Of a stretch of 64,000 nt of DNA, positions 50,719-59,245 are shown in pieces. Each line of letters begins with the position of its first letter. The first letter of the stretch is position 1. The translations under genes were made by a program, and so were the position numbers. The stretch is from the NCBI RefSeq assembly GCF_022489035.1, contig NZ_JAKVTV010000002.1:372001-436000 (forward strand), read 5' to 3'. Below the pieces are notes generated by a model that searched no databases, was not told the origin of the DNA, and worked only from the letters and a program-made list of their open reading frames with translations. The DNA comes from Christiangramia lutea (GTDB lineage: Bacteria > Bacteroidota > Bacteroidia > Flavobacteriales > Flavobacteriaceae).

Positions 50719-53709
50719 TTATTCAGCTCTTCGAAGTACTTTTATATTATTCTGACGATATACGATCTCAAAATTAACGTCCAGCAACCACCTTGTTGGA
50801 AATTCTGAATCGATAAAGATCACTTTATCTGCTTGCTTTAAGATCAATTCTTTTAAAATCCCTTCCTGGTAAAAATTACCATAGATCACATATACTTTGG
50901 TTTCAGGAAGCTCTTCAGTATATGAATAGAAAGCGATATTTGCGATTTTAGATCTTCCGGTGCCACGCGCAAAATTCAGAGCCTCTACATCATTTTCGTA
51001 GGCATGTATGGCCGAATTTTCAAATTTATAGGATAGGAAAAGTGGAATTATTCCGTAACCGGAATTTATAACGGTGATACTTTCACCATTTTCGATATAC
51101 CTGCTTATCCTTAGATTCTTCTCCCGAATCTTCCTGAAATTCTTTCTAACTTCCGAATAAATAGATTTGTAACGGTAATTATCGAGAATAGCGCGTTTAT
51201 GATATAGTTTTTCACTTTCGCTTTTAGAGATCCTACCCTTGTAATCACCCAGCTTTTTGAAATAAAGAGGTGATTTTCCAATTTTCACCCTGTTCAGAAC
51301 CAGTTTGCGGAAAATGGCACGTTGTATTACAAAACTCACCGAAACCGCAGTTAGAACACCAATTATTGAAATTATTGAAACCGATCTTAAAGCAGGATGC
51401 TGAGCGAATATCAATGCCCCCATTCCCAAAAGGGTGGTAATTACTGAAATTAAAATAGAGGTTTGATAAGTCTTTAGCTCGAAACGACCTGTTTCGTATT
51501 CATTCAGGCAAGCGTTGGTAATGAAAATGCTGTAATCAAGCCCTAAACCGAAAATAAAAGTTGAGATAATTATATTCAGAATATTGAATTCAATCTTTAA
51601 AATCGCCATGATACCAAGGGCACAGATCCAGGTAATTACTATGGGTAATATAGTAAATAAACTTATTTCAAAATTACGGTAAGAAATTAGCAATACCATA
51701 AAAACTGCAAAAATCGAAATAAGAATAAGCCTGTTAAAATCGCCTTTTAGGTTACCCAGGAAGTTCTCGTTCATAGCCTGCCTGTCTAATGCAAAAACTC
51801 CGGGTTCATCCTGAAAATAAGAAACAAATTCCTCAGCTTTATCCTTTTCAAGGCTTACGGTACTTGTAACCGTTGCCAGACCTTCTCCCTCTGAAATAAA
51901 ATCATTAAGGTAAAGCGAACCTGCATTTTTGTAATCATCAAGGCCTATGGTTTTAAAATCCTTATTAATTAAATCATAGAATTCACCAAAGGTTCCAGGC
52001 CTGAAACCAAATGCTGAGGAGACATCGTCAAGATTCTCCTTTAAACTATCTGCTTTAGAAACTGTCCAGAAATTATCCCAATTCTCAATTTTCAAATCCT
52101 GGGTGGTGGTTGAATGTATCACTCCCCCAATACTGCTAAAATTCGTTATCAGTTCTTCATTCTTGAACTCCTGTAGTTGCTCATATAACCTACTATTCTG
52201 GGATAGTGCTTCATCTACAGAATTTCCGTAAGTAACCATATAAACACTCTTTCCAGACCTTCCTGCCAAAGTTTCGACTTCCTGTTCCAATTTTTTGATG
52301 TTATCTGGCTCATAGTTTAGTTTGGAAAGATCACTATTAAATTCAACCTTGTTGAAAAAGAAGATCGAAACTACGAAAATAACAAGGATAGTAACTACTA
52401 AAGTTTTCACCTTGGAATAATCGAATCCAGCAATTTTATCTAGAAACGTAGAATGACTGGCATTTTGCGGTCCGGGATGATAAAACAATGGAATAAGGAT
52501 AAGAGAAAAAACCGATGACAATAAAACACTTATCGCGGCAAAAATTCCAAGATCATTAAGTGCTTCACTACGAACAAATATCAGGCAGAGAAAAGCGATG
52601 GCCGTGGTTAGGCTGCTCATAAGAACAGGTTTAGAAATATCACGGTATAGATTTTCTATATTATTATTATTCCGGAAATGGGTTAAGATATGCAATGCAT
52701 AATCAAGGGTAACCCCAAGAAGGATCGCTCCGATTCCCAAAGAGATAGAAGAAACACTACCCTTAAATATACTTAGAGCTGCAATTGCAGAGATACCGGC
52801 CAGCAAACTGGGTAAAAATAACAGCAGCGGAACATAGATCTTTCGGTAAAAAAATACAAGCAGCAACAGGAGTAAGCTTACTGCAATTCCCATGGTAAGC
52901 TGTATATCCTTTTTTATTCGGTTTGCATTAGCCAGGGAGTATAATACACCACCAAAATAAGAGGCTTCAACATTAGTATATTTTTCATTAAGCAGTTTAA
53001 CCGTGGCATCAAGAGAATCGATAAAGTCCTGATTTTTGTTGGTTTCAGAGGAAGGATAAACCGGGTCCAGGAAAAGAATGACACTTTTCCTGTCTTGAGT
53101 GATCAGGTAATTCTTATAAATACTGAAATCATCTCCTACCTGTAGTTCCTGCAGTTTAGCCAGTCCCAGATTTGTAAAACTTAATGGATCTTTTAAAAAA
53201 TAATCTTTGGTTACAAACCCAGTGGGTGACAATAATTGCCTGTATCCAGATTCAAATCTCCTGTGAATACTATCTGGATACAACCTTTTCCCTATCTGCT
53301 CATAATCACCCTCATCAAGGAATATAGGCAGGTTACTGTATACAAAATTATAGATCTGCGTTAGATCCTTTTCAGGTATGATGCCTTTGACCTCACTAAC
53401 GTAGTCTGAATAATCATTCTTTAGAATTCCTGTGATCTCATTAGCATATTTAACCAGAGAGTCTGGATTCACTTCGTCAGATTCTGTCGAAATACTCAGG
53501 ATTAATTTATCTGAAAAGTCAGCTTCCTTCAGGATCTTCTTAAGTGTTTGCTGTTTTTCTCCTGAAGGAATGAGCTTGGTAATATCCTCTTCAAAATGAA
53601 TATTCCAGGCAAAGAAAGAGACGATTAAAGCATAGAAAAGCAAGAGGGAAAAACCGATAATTTCATGGTTTTTCAAATAATTGTGAATATTAAGGAAAGC
53701 TCTATTCAT
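50719..53709 (-). CDS. MMPL/RND exporter with C-terminal methyltransferase-like domain
   Basis: This 996-residue membrane protein has an RND/MMPL layout: one N-terminal helix, a large periplasmic loop (about 40-250), a first bundle of helices to about 425, a second loop (about 460-650) and a second helix bundle to about 790. From about 800 comes a soluble Rossmann-like domain with an ITVINSGYGIIP glycine motif (about 877-888) and YENDVEALNFARG, resembling class I methyltransferases. Flavobacterial homologues are described as MMPL-acyltransferase-methyltransferase trifunctional proteins; no acyltransferase domain is present here. It should export or insert the polyene lipid. The ATG at 53709 overlaps the previous stop (TGATG). 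Confidence 0.85.
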   Translation of the reverse strand: MNRAFLNIHNYLKNHEIIGFSLLLFYALIVSFFAWNIHFEEDITKLIPSGEKQQTLKKILKEADFSDKLILSISTESDEVNPDSLVKYANEITGILKNDYSDYVSEVKGIIPEKDLTQIYNFVYSNLPIFLDEGDYEQIGKRLYPDSIHRRFESGYRQLLSPTGFVTKDYFLKDPLSFTNLGLAKLQELQVGDDFSIYKNYLITQDRKSVILFLDPVYPSSETNKNQDFIDSLDATVKLLNEKYTNVEASYFGGVLYSLANANRIKKDIQLTMGIAVSLLLLLLVFFYRKIYVPLLLFLPSLLAGISAIAALSIFKGSVSSISLGIGAILLGVTLDYALHILTHFRNNNNIENLYRDISKPVLMSSLTTAIAFLCLIFVRSEALNDLGIFAAISVLLSSVFSLILIPLFYHPGPQNASHSTFLDKIAGFDYSKVKTLVVTILVIFVVSIFFFNKVEFNSDLSKLNYEPDNIKKLEQEVETLAGRSGKSVYMVTYGNSVDEALSQNSRLYEQLQEFKNEELITNFSSIGGVIHSTTTQDLKIENWDNFWTVSKADSLKENLDDVSSAFGFRPGTFGEFYDLINKDFKTIGLDDYKNAGSLYLNDFISEGEGLATVTSTVSLEKDKAEEFVSYFQDEPGVFALDRQAMNENFLGNLKGDFNRLILISIFAVFMVLLISYRNFEISLFTILPIVITWICALGIMAILKIEFNILNIIISTFIFGLGLDYSIFITNACLNEYETGRFELKTYQTSILISVITTLLGMGALIFAQHPALRSVSIISIIGVLTAVSVSFVIQRAIFRKLVLNRVKIGKSPLYFKKLGDYKGRISKSESEKLYHKRAILDNYRYKSIYSEVRKNFRKIREKNLRISRYIENGESITVINSGYGIIPLFLSYKFENSAIHAYENDVEALNFARGTGRSKIANIAFYSYTEELPETKVYVIYGNFYQEGILKELILKQADKVIFIDSEFPTRWLLDVNFEIVYRQNNIKVLRRAE

Positions 53710-54914
53710 CAAGGTTTCACCACCTGCTTTTGGTTAAAAACCGAAAATAAAAAATAAAATACAATCCACAGGCTTATCGCCATTACAATTGCCAGGGCGA
53801 AACTTCCCATTATATATTGCCAGAGTCCCATAAAGACATCGGTACCTGAATCGAACTTTTGCAATTTGAGATCCCAGTCAAATCCCTTTCCCGTAATGAA
53901 AGAACCCATTTGATAACTGGCGTAGATTATTACCGGTATAAAAGGCGGTATGCTTATATTGGAGAATAAAAAGGCTATAACCTTATTTAAATTAAAAACT
54001 GCTGCTAGTGTAAATACCAACAGCGTATGTATTCCCCAACATGGAGATATCCCTACAAAAACCCCCAGAGCTATAGCAGCCGCCTTCTTATGTGGTGGTT
54101 CCTGACTCTTTATGATATCTTCTTTCCAAAACCTTTTAAAACCTTTTTTCTTAAAATCCTGGTATTTATTCCGGGGATGAATATAAAAGAAGCTAACCAA
54201 GACAAACCACATATAAAGCAAGACAATTCTAACAATATCCCAAAAAGGTCTGAAGTGAGTTACCCTATCCCCTTCCTGGTAGTGAACTTTAATAGGTATA
54301 TTCTTTACTTCAGCTTTTTTCCATGCGGCTTTCACCAGAACTTCGATTTCCAATTCAAACTTCCAGGTGATTAGCTTTAGCGAGTTGATAAGCTTAACCG
54401 GGTACAAACGATAACCACTTTGAGTATCGTGTAATTCAATCCCAGTTACCACTAAAAACCAGAAATTTGAGAACCTGTTTCCTTTACTGCTTTTTCCGGG
54501 AATACCATCCCTGCCCATATTCCGGTCACCTACCAGTAAGAGCTTTGGATCATCGTTGTCTCTTAATTCAAGTTCAGTTAGAAATACATCCAGATCATCT
54601 GGATAATGCTGACCGTCTGAATCTATGGTGATGGCATATTCATAACCTAATTCCTGTGCAAACCTGAAACCTGTTTTAAGAGCGATTCCTTTTCCCTTAT
54701 TTTCAGGATGGAATTTATGATGAAATTCAGGATGTCTTTCCAGGATCTCGGCGGTAGAATCGGTAGAACCATCGTTGATCACAATGATCCTGCTGGTATA
54801 GAGCTTTAGATCGGTTAAAAAATTATCGAGCGAATGTGCATTATTGTAGGTAGGTACAATAACACAACAGTTAAGATCCTCAAACCTTTTTTGAAAAACC
54901 GGCTCTTTTTTCAC
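53709..54914 (-). CDS. Glycosyltransferase family 2 fused to DUF2062
   Basis: This 401-residue protein has an N-terminal GT2 domain (about 10-230) with VIVPTYNNAHSLDNF, the INDGSTDST motif and the DSDGQHYP metal-binding motif. A hydrophobic DUF2062 domain (about 265-400) has three to four membrane helices and the GVFVGISPCWGIHT motif. It probably transfers a sugar to a lipid at the inner membrane. The start is GTG at 54914. A strong -7 box (54932-54939) lies just upstream, so this gene and the next three may have their own promoter. The stop overlaps the MMPL start codon by one base. Confidence 0.85.
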   Translation of the reverse strand: MKKEPVFQKRFEDLNCCVIVPTYNNAHSLDNFLTDLKLYTSRIIVINDGSTDSTAEILERHPEFHHKFHPENKGKGIALKTGFRFAQELGYEYAITIDSDGQHYPDDLDVFLTELELRDNDDPKLLLVGDRNMGRDGIPGKSSKGNRFSNFWFLVVTGIELHDTQSGYRLYPVKLINSLKLITWKFELEIEVLVKAAWKKAEVKNIPIKVHYQEGDRVTHFRPFWDIVRIVLLYMWFVLVSFFYIHPRNKYQDFKKKGFKRFWKEDIIKSQEPPHKKAAAIALGVFVGISPCWGIHTLLVFTLAAVFNLNKVIAFLFSNISIPPFIPVIIYASYQMGSFITGKGFDWDLKLQKFDSGTDVFMGLWQYIMGSFALAIVMAISLWIVFYFLFSVFNQKQVVKP

Positions 54915-54931
54915 TCTGATTATATTTAATG

Positions 54932-54939
54932 CAAAAATA
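54932..54939 (-). promoter_or_regulatory. Possible internal promoter of the polyene cluster
   Basis: TATTTTTG on the minus strand matches TAnnTTTG exactly, 17 bases before the GTG at 54914. The preceding gap (62 bases) is the largest in the cluster. No -33 element is seen. Confidence 0.4.
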
Positions 54940-54976
54940 TTATTTATTCAAGGAGGATCATAACAGAAGGCGGTAA

Positions 54977-55342
54977 TTAGCAGGCTTTGTATAAAGAATT
55001 GATCTTTAAAACAATACCTGTGCTATTCTTAGCGATCCCTTTTAGTTTAATAAACTCCCCGGTTTCGGTAAGATTGGATTCAAGGATTAATTCATCTTCC
55101 TGTGTAGGATCGAAAACTGCCGTAAATTTCACATTATCGGCTCTAACTAATTGAAGCCTGATTCCGAAGATCCTTTCAGCTTCTTCTTTGAAAAGTTGCA
55201 TTAATATTACTCCCGGGGTCACAGGTCTTCCCGGAAAGTGACCCTTATAAATTTCATGATCCTTATTTACTTTTAAGCTAGTTACCGCATCATCGCCGGC
55301 AAGCGTAGTATTAGAAACTTCATAAAAATCTTCCAGAATCAT
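54977..55342 (-). CDS. FabZ-like hotdog protein with Gln at the catalytic Glu position
   Basis: This 121-residue hotdog-fold protein is short compared with FabZ (~140-150). The hallmark GHFPGRPVTPGVILMQ is clear, with His35 in place. The position of FabZ's catalytic Glu is occupied by Gln49 (CAA codon). It might therefore be a weak or non-catalytic dehydratase partner, or a thioester-handling protein. It lies between the LolA-like gene and the GT2 gene. The second hotdog protein of the cluster, at 61398-61847, keeps its His and Glu. Confidence 0.8.
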   Translation of the reverse strand: MILEDFYEVSNTTLAGDDAVTSLKVNKDHEIYKGHFPGRPVTPGVILMQLFKEEAERIFGIRLQLVRADNVKFTAVFDPTQEDELILESNLTETGEFIKLKGIAKNSTGIVLKINSLYKAC

Positions 55343-55370
55343 AAGCTAGGTTTAGGAAGGGCAAGATACT

Positions 55371-55994
55371 TTAGTTTTGAAAAACTGAGGGAGGAAAAGC
55401 CTGATTTATTTTGATGTTCTTCATGGAAATCTCGGTGTAATCCCCCATGGGATCTATAAGTCTCACAGATTTAATTAGATGATCTGAATTAAAATTTATC
55501 CATATTTCCCTGAACATTTCTAGTAGATTTTCATCCCTGGGAATTATAACAGCCTTTACATTCTGCCCGGCATGATGATAGGTGATATCAAAATCCGTAT
55601 CGGCCATGAGAATCTTACCATTGACACTTCCGGCTACCAATTCACCCATTTTCTCAAATAGCTCATTTGATGACAGGTCAACTTCAGACATTTGACCTTC
55701 TTCATTTATAAACAGTTTAGAATCCTTAAAAAGAAGTTGATAATCGTAGGGCCTGGTGTATTCCCATTTTAACGTATTTGGCGACTGATAATAAACTTTT
55801 CCCTGGCTCTCTGGATCTTCATTCATCATACTCATATGCTTGGTTTGGGAGAACTCTGCATAAAAGTTATTGATATCATTAGATTTTTGAATTACACTGG
55901 CTTTAAATGCCTGCTGCTCAGAGTTGCTTAAAGCACCATTCTGAGCGAACACTCCAAGACTAAAAAGAAAAATAAAAACTTTAACTATACGCAT
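55371..55994 (-). CDS. LolA-like periplasmic carrier protein
   Basis: This protein of about 207 residues has a signal peptide (about 1-18, ending GVFAQ) and an open beta-barrel fold like LolA/LolB. FYAEFSQTKHM, GKVYYQSPNTLKWEY and LFINEEG are recognisable. I use the ATG at 55994, since the longer frame begins with TTG at 56003. LolA-type carriers ferry lipidated cargo across the periplasm; in polyene clusters they are thought to carry the aryl-polyene lipid. It overlaps the end of the deacetylase gene by 14 bases and is followed after 28 bases by the FabZ-like gene. Confidence 0.82.
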   Translation of the reverse strand: MRIVKVFIFLFSLGVFAQNGALSNSEQQAFKASVIQKSNDINNFYAEFSQTKHMSMMNEDPESQGKVYYQSPNTLKWEYTRPYDYQLLFKDSKLFINEEGQMSEVDLSSNELFEKMGELVAGSVNGKILMADTDFDITYHHAGQNVKAVIIPRDENLLEMFREIWINFNSDHLIKSVRLIDPMGDYTEISMKNIKINQAFPPSVFQN

Positions 55995-56751
55995 GAATAT
56001 CAAATAATCTATCCGGTCTTACCGTACTGAAATTACGTTGCTTTAGAATTACCAATAATTGTTCCAAGACAGGCCCGGTCTTAAGCATATTATCATGCAA
56101 AAGAATAAGGTCTCCCCGGTTTAGGTCCCTGGTAATCCTTTCAAGTATTTTTTCAGGAGATTTAGTGATCGCATCATAAGGCCTGTTATTCCATCCTATA
56201 ACCTGGTGACCAGTTTTTTTCAAGGCTCTTTGAGTTTTAGGGTTTATAATTCCAAATGGAGGACGAAAGAATTTCATCTGTACCCCTCCTATTTTCTCAG
56301 CAACTTCATTACACTTATTGATTTCTTCTATTATCCTCTTGCTGCTAAGCATACCCATTTTCCTTGTATGCGAGAAAGTATGATTACCAACAATGTGACC
56401 TCTTTTAATGATCTCCCTGAAAATCTCCGGATGCTTTTGAATATTCTTTCCAATACAGAAAAAGGCTGCCTTTGCATTATGCTTATCCAAAATATCGAGG
56501 ATCTTCAACGTATTTTCAACTGGGCCATCGTCAAAACTTAAGGCAACAGAATTCTCGGGATATTCCGGATTTTTATTATAAGCTTTTACAAAAAAATTAA
56601 ACTGTACATTGGTTGATAACACCAACATCAGAATGATATAAACCAGGCAGATCAAAATAACCGGCCAGAATGGCCAGGCCTCCAGGTAGTAAAGTGCGAT
56701 CGCAAAAATTGCTGCTACCGCGAACAAAGTTTTAATTAATTTAAAGATCAA
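55981..56751 (-). CDS. Membrane-anchored polysaccharide deacetylase (NodB domain)
   Basis: This protein of about 256 residues has two N-terminal hydrophobic segments (about 2-22 and 28-48) and a NodB-type CE4 domain. SFDDGP is at 72-77 (D74 and D75 as base and metal ligand), HTFSH provides the metal histidines, RPPFG lies near 158 and LLHDN near 230. It should remove N-acetyl groups from an amino-sugar polymer or lipid-linked sugar, facing the periplasm. It begins with TTG overlapping the CLF-like gene's stop. A deacetylase next to a glycosyltransferase suggests an amino-sugar headgroup or cell-wall target, which is inference. Confidence 0.82.
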   Translation of the reverse strand: MIFKLIKTLFAVAAIFAIALYYLEAWPFWPVILICLVYIILMLVLSTNVQFNFFVKAYNKNPEYPENSVALSFDDGPVENTLKILDILDKHNAKAAFFCIGKNIQKHPEIFREIIKRGHIVGNHTFSHTRKMGMLSSKRIIEEINKCNEVAEKIGGVQMKFFRPPFGIINPKTQRALKKTGHQVIGWNNRPYDAITKSPEKILERITRDLNRGDLILLHDNMLKTGPVLEQLLVILKQRNFSTVRPDRLFDIHAYS

Positions 56752-57806
56752 AGGCTCTGCAAAAGTATAAATCCATGATTTCTTCCCAGGTATTGATTAT
56801 AAATCAAAATCTTCTGTGGGACATCGCAATTTAAAGTATTCAGTTTAAAATTTTCAGGAATCTTTTTCTCTTTCAATATTTTTGCACCCATCCAGAATGC
56901 ATAGGAAGATACAGCATTATTCTCTCCAACCATATGTTTAAAGCCCAGCTGGCTTTTTCCTGAAAATATTCCATTTTGAATCTCATCATAATACTTATCG
57001 AACCGGTGATCTCCATTCCTGCCCAGGATCACTACATCAATATCTTCGAATGAAACTCCATTACGTTTTAAAAATTTTTGAATTTTAGAAGAAATATCGG
57101 ATACATCAATAGAATTGAATATTCCAACATCGATAAATTCTGCATAAGATGTGCTTTTTTTTTCTGAACCTAAAGTAAAAAATGCCGCGGATTCTGAAAT
57201 TATGGTACCAGGTGTATTACTATTGTAAAGGTTGATATTCCTTATTTTTTCCTTCTTGATCTGCCCATCCAGTGTCTGGAATCCAGTGAATTTTTCTGAG
57301 GTTTCATCCACTCCACCAACCAGGATATTCTCAACATCCGGGTCTTCAAATTGCAGCTGAGTATCTATCAATGCACTTTCAAAAGAAACAGAATTTTGAG
57401 TAAAAGTGAGATTATGTCCCGTGCAATTGAGGTCAAGGGCGATCTGCCCGCCTACAGTATTATGAGTCGACTGGATAAAAGATGTGGGACTTAACAATCC
57501 TTCCTCAGAATCCAGCATATTGCCCATGAACTTTTCAGTATCCTGCATGCAACCCTGCCCCGTGCCTACCAGAATCGCATCCGGAATCTGCACATTGGCA
57601 TCCTTTAAAGCCATTTTAGAACAATAAAGGCTCATTTTTACAGCTTTGGACATTCGTCTGAGCATTATTGGTTTAATTACAGACTTGTAATTGAGATCAA
57701 CTGCATGTAGAATATTCTCCTTGGAAACATGTGGTTCTAAACCTTCAAAGACACGCTCAGGCTGCGGGGAAATAGATGATATACCATTTATATAAACCCT
57801 ACTCAT
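56748..57806 (-). CDS. Ketosynthase-like chain-length factor (catalytic triad lost)
   Basis: This 352-residue thiolase-fold protein keeps the KS framework (VGTGQGCMQDT, SPTSFIQSTHNTVGGQIAL). The position of the catalytic Cys is Asn138 in FTQNSVSF. The first active-site His motif (HGTGT) reads NGDHR and the second (GHTLG) reads GENNA. It cannot condense by itself and most likely forms a heterodimer with the active KS encoded just upstream, as chain-length factors do in type II PKS and aryl-polyene systems. It overlaps that KS gene by 8 bases, supporting paired synthesis. Confidence 0.85.
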   Translation of the reverse strand: MSRVYINGISSISPQPERVFEGLEPHVSKENILHAVDLNYKSVIKPIMLRRMSKAVKMSLYCSKMALKDANVQIPDAILVGTGQGCMQDTEKFMGNMLDSEEGLLSPTSFIQSTHNTVGGQIALDLNCTGHNLTFTQNSVSFESALIDTQLQFEDPDVENILVGGVDETSEKFTGFQTLDGQIKKEKIRNINLYNSNTPGTIISESAAFFTLGSEKKSTSYAEFIDVGIFNSIDVSDISSKIQKFLKRNGVSFEDIDVVILGRNGDHRFDKYYDEIQNGIFSGKSQLGFKHMVGENNAVSSYAFWMGAKILKEKKIPENFKLNTLNCDVPQKILIYNQYLGRNHGFILLQSL

Positions 57807-58983
57807 CCTTTTTAAAAATTAAAGAGGTACAATTGCCCCCGAAACCGAAGGAGTTAGAAAGGATGGTGTTTATTTCCTTATTTTGAATTGAGGTGACAGG
57901 ATCCAATCCGGTTTCCTTCATACTAGTTTTAAAATTCAAATTAGGGTATATTTCCCCGTATTGAATTGAAAGCAGGCTGAAAATTGCTTCTACGGCTCCC
58001 GCGGCTCCTAAGGTATGCCCCGTAAAACCTTTGGTAGAACTGAAGGCTGGAATGTTTTTTCCGAATATTCTTTGAAGAGCTACACTTTCTGAGAGATCAT
58101 TATTCCTGGTTCCAGTACCGTGTGCATTTATAAAATTGATATCAGATCCCGATAATCCCGCTTTGTTCAAGGCTTTAGATATTGCTTTAAAAGCTCCTTC
58201 TCCGTTTTCAGAAGAAGCAGTTTGGTGAAAGGCATCATTTGCATTTCCATAACCTGAAACACGGCCAAGGACGCTTCTGCCTGAAGTATATTCTTCTGCT
58301 TCCAGCAATAGATATCCGGCAGCTTCTCCAAGATTTAAACCGGCACGATCATCATCAAAAGGCAGGCTCTTTTCCTCAGATAGGATCTTTAATGAATTAA
58401 AGCCATTCAGGGTAAATTTCGTAAGACAGTCACTTCCGCCAACGATCACCCGCTTCAATTTTCCGGATTGAATCATTTGTGCTCCCATCATGATCGCATT
58501 GGCTGAAGAAGAGCAGGCGGTACTTATGGTTGTAACAAATCCATTGAGACCAAAATATTCAGCGATCTTTTCTGTAGTGAATCCGGGATGTTGCGCCTGT
58601 ATATATTTTCTATATTCAGGATTTTCGCTGTAATCATAAAAATGCTGTTCTGTTTTGTCGATTCCTCCTATGCTAGTACCGGAAATAAATCCTGTTCCTT
58701 CCGGAAACTGATCATATCCGGAATTTTCAAGCAATTCTTTCACACTATGTACCGCCAATAAAGCTGATCTTGTATAAGAATGGTTTTCAGGAAGGTTGAG
58801 AATAGTAGCTAATTCAGCATTGCTTAACTTAATTTCTCCAACAGGTAAATGGGAATGCTGCGTTGATAGAATCTCCGGGTTGGTTATTCCGTTCTTAGCA
58901 TTTTTAAGAGATAAATGGTTTTCATTTAGATTTCTGCCAATTGCAGATATAATTCCCATCCCGGTGACGGCTACCCCTTTCAT
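57799..58983 (-). CDS. Beta-ketoacyl-ACP synthase (active KS)
   Basis: This 394-residue KAS I/II-type enzyme starts at the ATG at 58983 (MKGVAVTGMG, the normal family start); the frame extends to 59022 but would overlap the ACP gene. The catalytic triad is complete: C157 in STACSSS, H288 in NAHGTGT and H323 in TGHTLGAAG. The C-terminal NSFGFGGNCTSL is typical. It condenses malonyl-ACP onto the growing polyene and probably pairs with the CLF-like protein encoded next. The ACP gene ends 5 bases upstream. Confidence 0.93.
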   Translation of the reverse strand: MKGVAVTGMGIISAIGRNLNENHLSLKNAKNGITNPEILSTQHSHLPVGEIKLSNAELATILNLPENHSYTRSALLAVHSVKELLENSGYDQFPEGTGFISGTSIGGIDKTEQHFYDYSENPEYRKYIQAQHPGFTTEKIAEYFGLNGFVTTISTACSSSANAIMMGAQMIQSGKLKRVIVGGSDCLTKFTLNGFNSLKILSEEKSLPFDDDRAGLNLGEAAGYLLLEAEEYTSGRSVLGRVSGYGNANDAFHQTASSENGEGAFKAISKALNKAGLSGSDINFINAHGTGTRNNDLSESVALQRIFGKNIPAFSSTKGFTGHTLGAAGAVEAIFSLLSIQYGEIYPNLNFKTSMKETGLDPVTSIQNKEINTILSNSFGFGGNCTSLIFKKDE

Positions 58984-58987
58984 AAAA

Positions 58988-59245
58988 TTATTTGGCCCTG
59001 TTTTTCTCGATAAAATCAGCAATGGTATTTACAGAATTGAAGATCTCTTTTCCCTGGTTAGGATCGGTTAATTTAATCCCATAATCCTTCTCAAGTAGAA
59101 CTATAAGCTCAAGTGCATCGATACTATCCAGTCCTAATCCATCTCCAAAAAGATGCTCGTCATTTTCAATATCACTCACCTCCATATCTTCGAGGTTAAG
59201 TTGTTCTATAATGCTTTTTTTTAATTCGGTATGCAGGTCACTCAT
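58988..59245 (-). CDS. Acyl carrier protein
   Basis: This 85-residue ACP has the phosphopantetheine attachment motif GLGLDSIDALEL with Ser41. The overall acidic four-helix pattern fits. It should hold the aryl-polyene intermediates, separate from the housekeeping ACP. It overlaps the half-KS gene by 8 bases upstream and is followed directly by the KS gene, consistent with matched production of carrier and synthase. Confidence 0.9.
   Translation of the reverse strand: MSDLHTELKKSIIEQLNLEDMEVSDIENDEHLFGDGLGLDSIDALELIVLLEKDYGIKLTDPNQGKEIFNSVNTIADFIEKNRAK

Noticed and set aside
50719-53709. A frameshift in the MMPL gene that hides an acyltransferase domain
   Set aside because: The reading frame is continuous and the helix bundle runs straight into the methyltransferase-like domain, with no room or second frame for ~200 missing residues.
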